In this document: positions 14,648 through 15,923 of the stretch, one piece after another
Numbering within the stretch: the first letter of the stretch is position 1
How the letters are laid out: the number at the start of each line of letters is the position of its first letter
Assembly: GCA_027011835.1 (NCBI GenBank)
Contig: JALUZN010000525.1
Span: 1-15,923, forward strand
DNA: 15,923 nucleotides
From: Draconibacterium sp.
Lineage (GTDB): Bacteria; Bacteroidota; Bacteroidia; Bacteroidales; Prolixibacteraceae
Reading direction: 5' to 3'
Position numbers and translations under genes: made by a program
The notes under the pieces: model-generated
The model's input: only the letters and a program-made list of their open reading frames with translations
Database searches by the model: none
What the model was told of the DNA's origin: nothing

Positions 14648-15820
14648 ATGATTAAGTTATTTCGATTTTTATTTATTGTAACATTAATAGTTATTATTTC
14701 TGAAGGAGTTATGGCACAGGCTACTACGTCGGGTGCCAATACAATTACCACTGCAGTTCCGTTTTTAGGGATTACACCCGATTCGCGTGCCGGTGGTATG
14801 GGAGATGCCGGAGTTGGTTTAACACCCGATGTAAGTTCGCAACACTGGAACCCGGCAAAATATGTATTTATGGAAAGCGATATGGGAGTTGGCCTGTCGT
14901 ATTCGCCCTGGCTGCGTGCTTTGGTCAACGACATCAATCTTGCTTACCTTTCGGGATATAAAAAAATCGACGACCAGCAGGCGATTAGTTCATCGTTACG
15001 CTATTTCTCGTTGGGTGATATTGTATTTACCGACATTCGTGGCACAAAACTGACTACACAAAGTCCAAACGAATTTGCCATTGATTTTGGCTATTCACGA
15101 AAACTTTCTGATATTTTTTCAGGTTCGGTAGCTGTTCGATACATTCGTTCCGACCTCACCGGCGGTCAAATGGTAAACGGCGTTGAAACCAGACCCGGAA
15201 ACTCGTTTGCTGCCGATGTTGCCTTTTATTGGTACAACGAATTCAGAGCAAACCGCAAAGACAATATTTTCTCGGCTGGTATTAATATTCAGAATATTGG
15301 TTCAAAAATTTCGTACACCGACGGAGAGGTAAAAGATTTTATTCCAACCAACCTTATGATTGGTGCGTCTTACACCACCGAGTTAGACGATTACAACTCA
15401 TTCTCGTTTTCGTTCGAAGCCAATAAACTGCTAGTTCCCACTCCGCCAAAAGACTCAACAACATACGTTGATGGAGAAGTTATTCTTGCCAGTAGAGCTT
15501 CTGACATGTCGGTTATCAAAGGAATGATTACCTCTTTTTACGATGCGCCGGGGGGATTTAAAGAGGAGATGCAGGAGATTACTCTTGCCATTGGAGTTGA
15601 ATATTGGTACAACAAACAGTTTGCAATACGAGGAGGTTATTTTTACGAGAACGAAAACAAAGGTAACCGGAAATATTTTACCGCAGGTGCAGGATTAAGA
15701 ATGAACGTGTTCTCACTCGACTTCTCGTACCTTTTGCCAACACAACGTAACCACCCGTTGGAAAATACGTTACGATTTACTCTCTCGTTTGATATCGACG
15801 CATTTGGAAACCAACGGTAA
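14648..15820 (+). CDS. porV: Type IX secretion system outer-membrane shuttle protein PorV (LptO)
   Basis: Outer-membrane FadL-like barrel of 390 residues, the same size as P. gingivalis PorV (about 391). PorV binds the CTD of cargo emerging from the SprA translocon and delivers it to PorU on the cell surface. Start ATG 14648 begins a clear signal peptide (MIKLFRFLFIVTLIVIISEG, cleavage expected near VMAQA); the longer frame from 14597 begins inside the predicted promoter and is not credible. Family marks: an N-terminal hatch-like segment TAVPFLGITPDSRAGGMGDA, GVGLTPDVSSQHWNPAKYVF, GVGLSYSPWLRALVNDINLA, then alternating barrel strands such as GSVAVRYIRSDLTGGQ and FSAGINIQNIGSKISYTDG, ending with strand LRFTLSFDIDAF. 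It follows porU directly and its stop codon overlaps the ispF start. Confidence 0.96.
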   Translation: MIKLFRFLFIVTLIVIISEGVMAQATTSGANTITTAVPFLGITPDSRAGGMGDAGVGLTPDVSSQHWNPAKYVFMESDMGVGLSYSPWLRALVNDINLAYLSGYKKIDDQQAISSSLRYFSLGDIVFTDIRGTKLTTQSPNEFAIDFGYSRKLSDIFSGSVAVRYIRSDLTGGQMVNGVETRPGNSFAADVAFYWYNEFRANRKDNIFSAGINIQNIGSKISYTDGEVKDFIPTNLMIGASYTTELDDYNSFSFSFEANKLLVPTPPKDSTTYVDGEVILASRASDMSVIKGMITSFYDAPGGFKEEMQEITLAIGVEYWYNKQFAIRGGYFYENENKGNRKYFTAGAGLRMNVFSLDFSYLLPTQRNHPLENTLRFTLSFDIDAFGNQR

Positions 15821-15923
15821 TGGATTTTCGGATTGGACAAGGATTTGATGTTCATAGAATTGCCGAAGGAGAAACCCTTTGGTTGGGTGGAATTTTAATT
15901 CCACATTCGAAAGGAACAATTGC
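15820..15923 (+). CDS. ispF: 2-C-methyl-D-erythritol 2,4-cyclodiphosphate synthase (IspF), 5' part only
   Basis: The first 34 codons of a gene cut by the window end. The product begins MDFRIGQGFDVHRIAEGETL and continues with WLGGILIPHSKGTI, matching the N-terminus of IspF: Asp10 and His12 in GFDVHR are metal ligands, and GG..IP..KG is the conserved following strand and turn. IspF converts CDP-methylerythritol 2-phosphate to the cyclic diphosphate in the non-mevalonate isoprenoid pathway. The ATG shares one base with the porV stop (TAATG), which suggests translational coupling. No obvious functional link to secretion is known to me; the linkage seems to be positional. Confidence 0.93.
   Translation, partial: MDFRIGQGFDVHRIAEGETLWLGGILIPHSKGTI

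Noticed and set aside
14590..14937. Open frame of 115 codons antisense to the start of porV
   Set aside because: It runs through the porV signal peptide and promoter in reverse. No family resemblance.
1..15923. Search for CRISPR arrays, tRNA or rRNA genes, insertion sequences, att sites and phage or defence genes
   Set aside because: No regularly spaced repeats, cloverleaf-like segments, transposase or integrase motifs, or terminal inverted repeats were seen. Gene content is uniform in style and core-like.

Overview
The window looks like chromosomal DNA from a member of the Bacteroidota. I infer a Bacteroidia-type organism, perhaps near the Marinilabiliales, but the sequence alone does not fix the order. 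The grounds are: type IX secretion system (T9SS) genes, which occur almost only in this phylum; AT-rich intergenic DNA; start codons with no clear Shine-Dalgarno sequence; and several copies of the Bacteroidota promoter signature TTTG, about 18-21 nt, TAnnTTTG. It holds ten protein-coding genes, the last cut by the window edge. I see no tRNA, rRNA, mobile element or CRISPR array. Most of it is well-conserved housekeeping and secretion content, not an accessory island.

Left part (1-5692, all +): a POTRA-less Omp85-type outer-membrane barrel (130-1530), a sodium:solute symporter (1637-3088), then a probable two-gene operon of a beta-helix surface lipoprotein with a TTG start (3220-4671) and a secreted endonuclease/exonuclease/phosphatase-fold protein (4661-5692). 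The last two overlap by 11 nt.

Middle part (5689-8940): the CCA-adding enzyme (-), thioredoxin (+) and MurF (-). Both convergent gene pairs here overlap by exactly 4 nt at their stop codons. The thioredoxin terminator hairpin lies inside the 3' coding end of murF, in the codons for its conserved KGSR motif. A second strong hairpin sits between gldJ and murF, ending 12 nt before the murF start.

Right part (9010-15923): a T9SS cluster. The lipoprotein gene gldJ (-) diverges from porU (sortase, +), porV (outer-membrane shuttle, +) and ispF (+, partial). GldJ belongs to the GldJ/GldK lipoprotein set associated with the secretion machine. PorV carries cargo from the translocon to PorU, and PorU cleaves the C-terminal sorting domain and attaches the cargo to the surface. 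PorU here keeps both predicted catalytic residues (His771, Cys805) and has its own C-terminal sorting-type domain. porV ends and ispF begins in a shared TAATG.

I found no clearly undescribed system. The most useful second looks are the terminator inside murF, the hairpin before murF, the lipoprotein/nuclease-fold pair with its TTG start, and the short dyads at the predicted start sites of three promoters.
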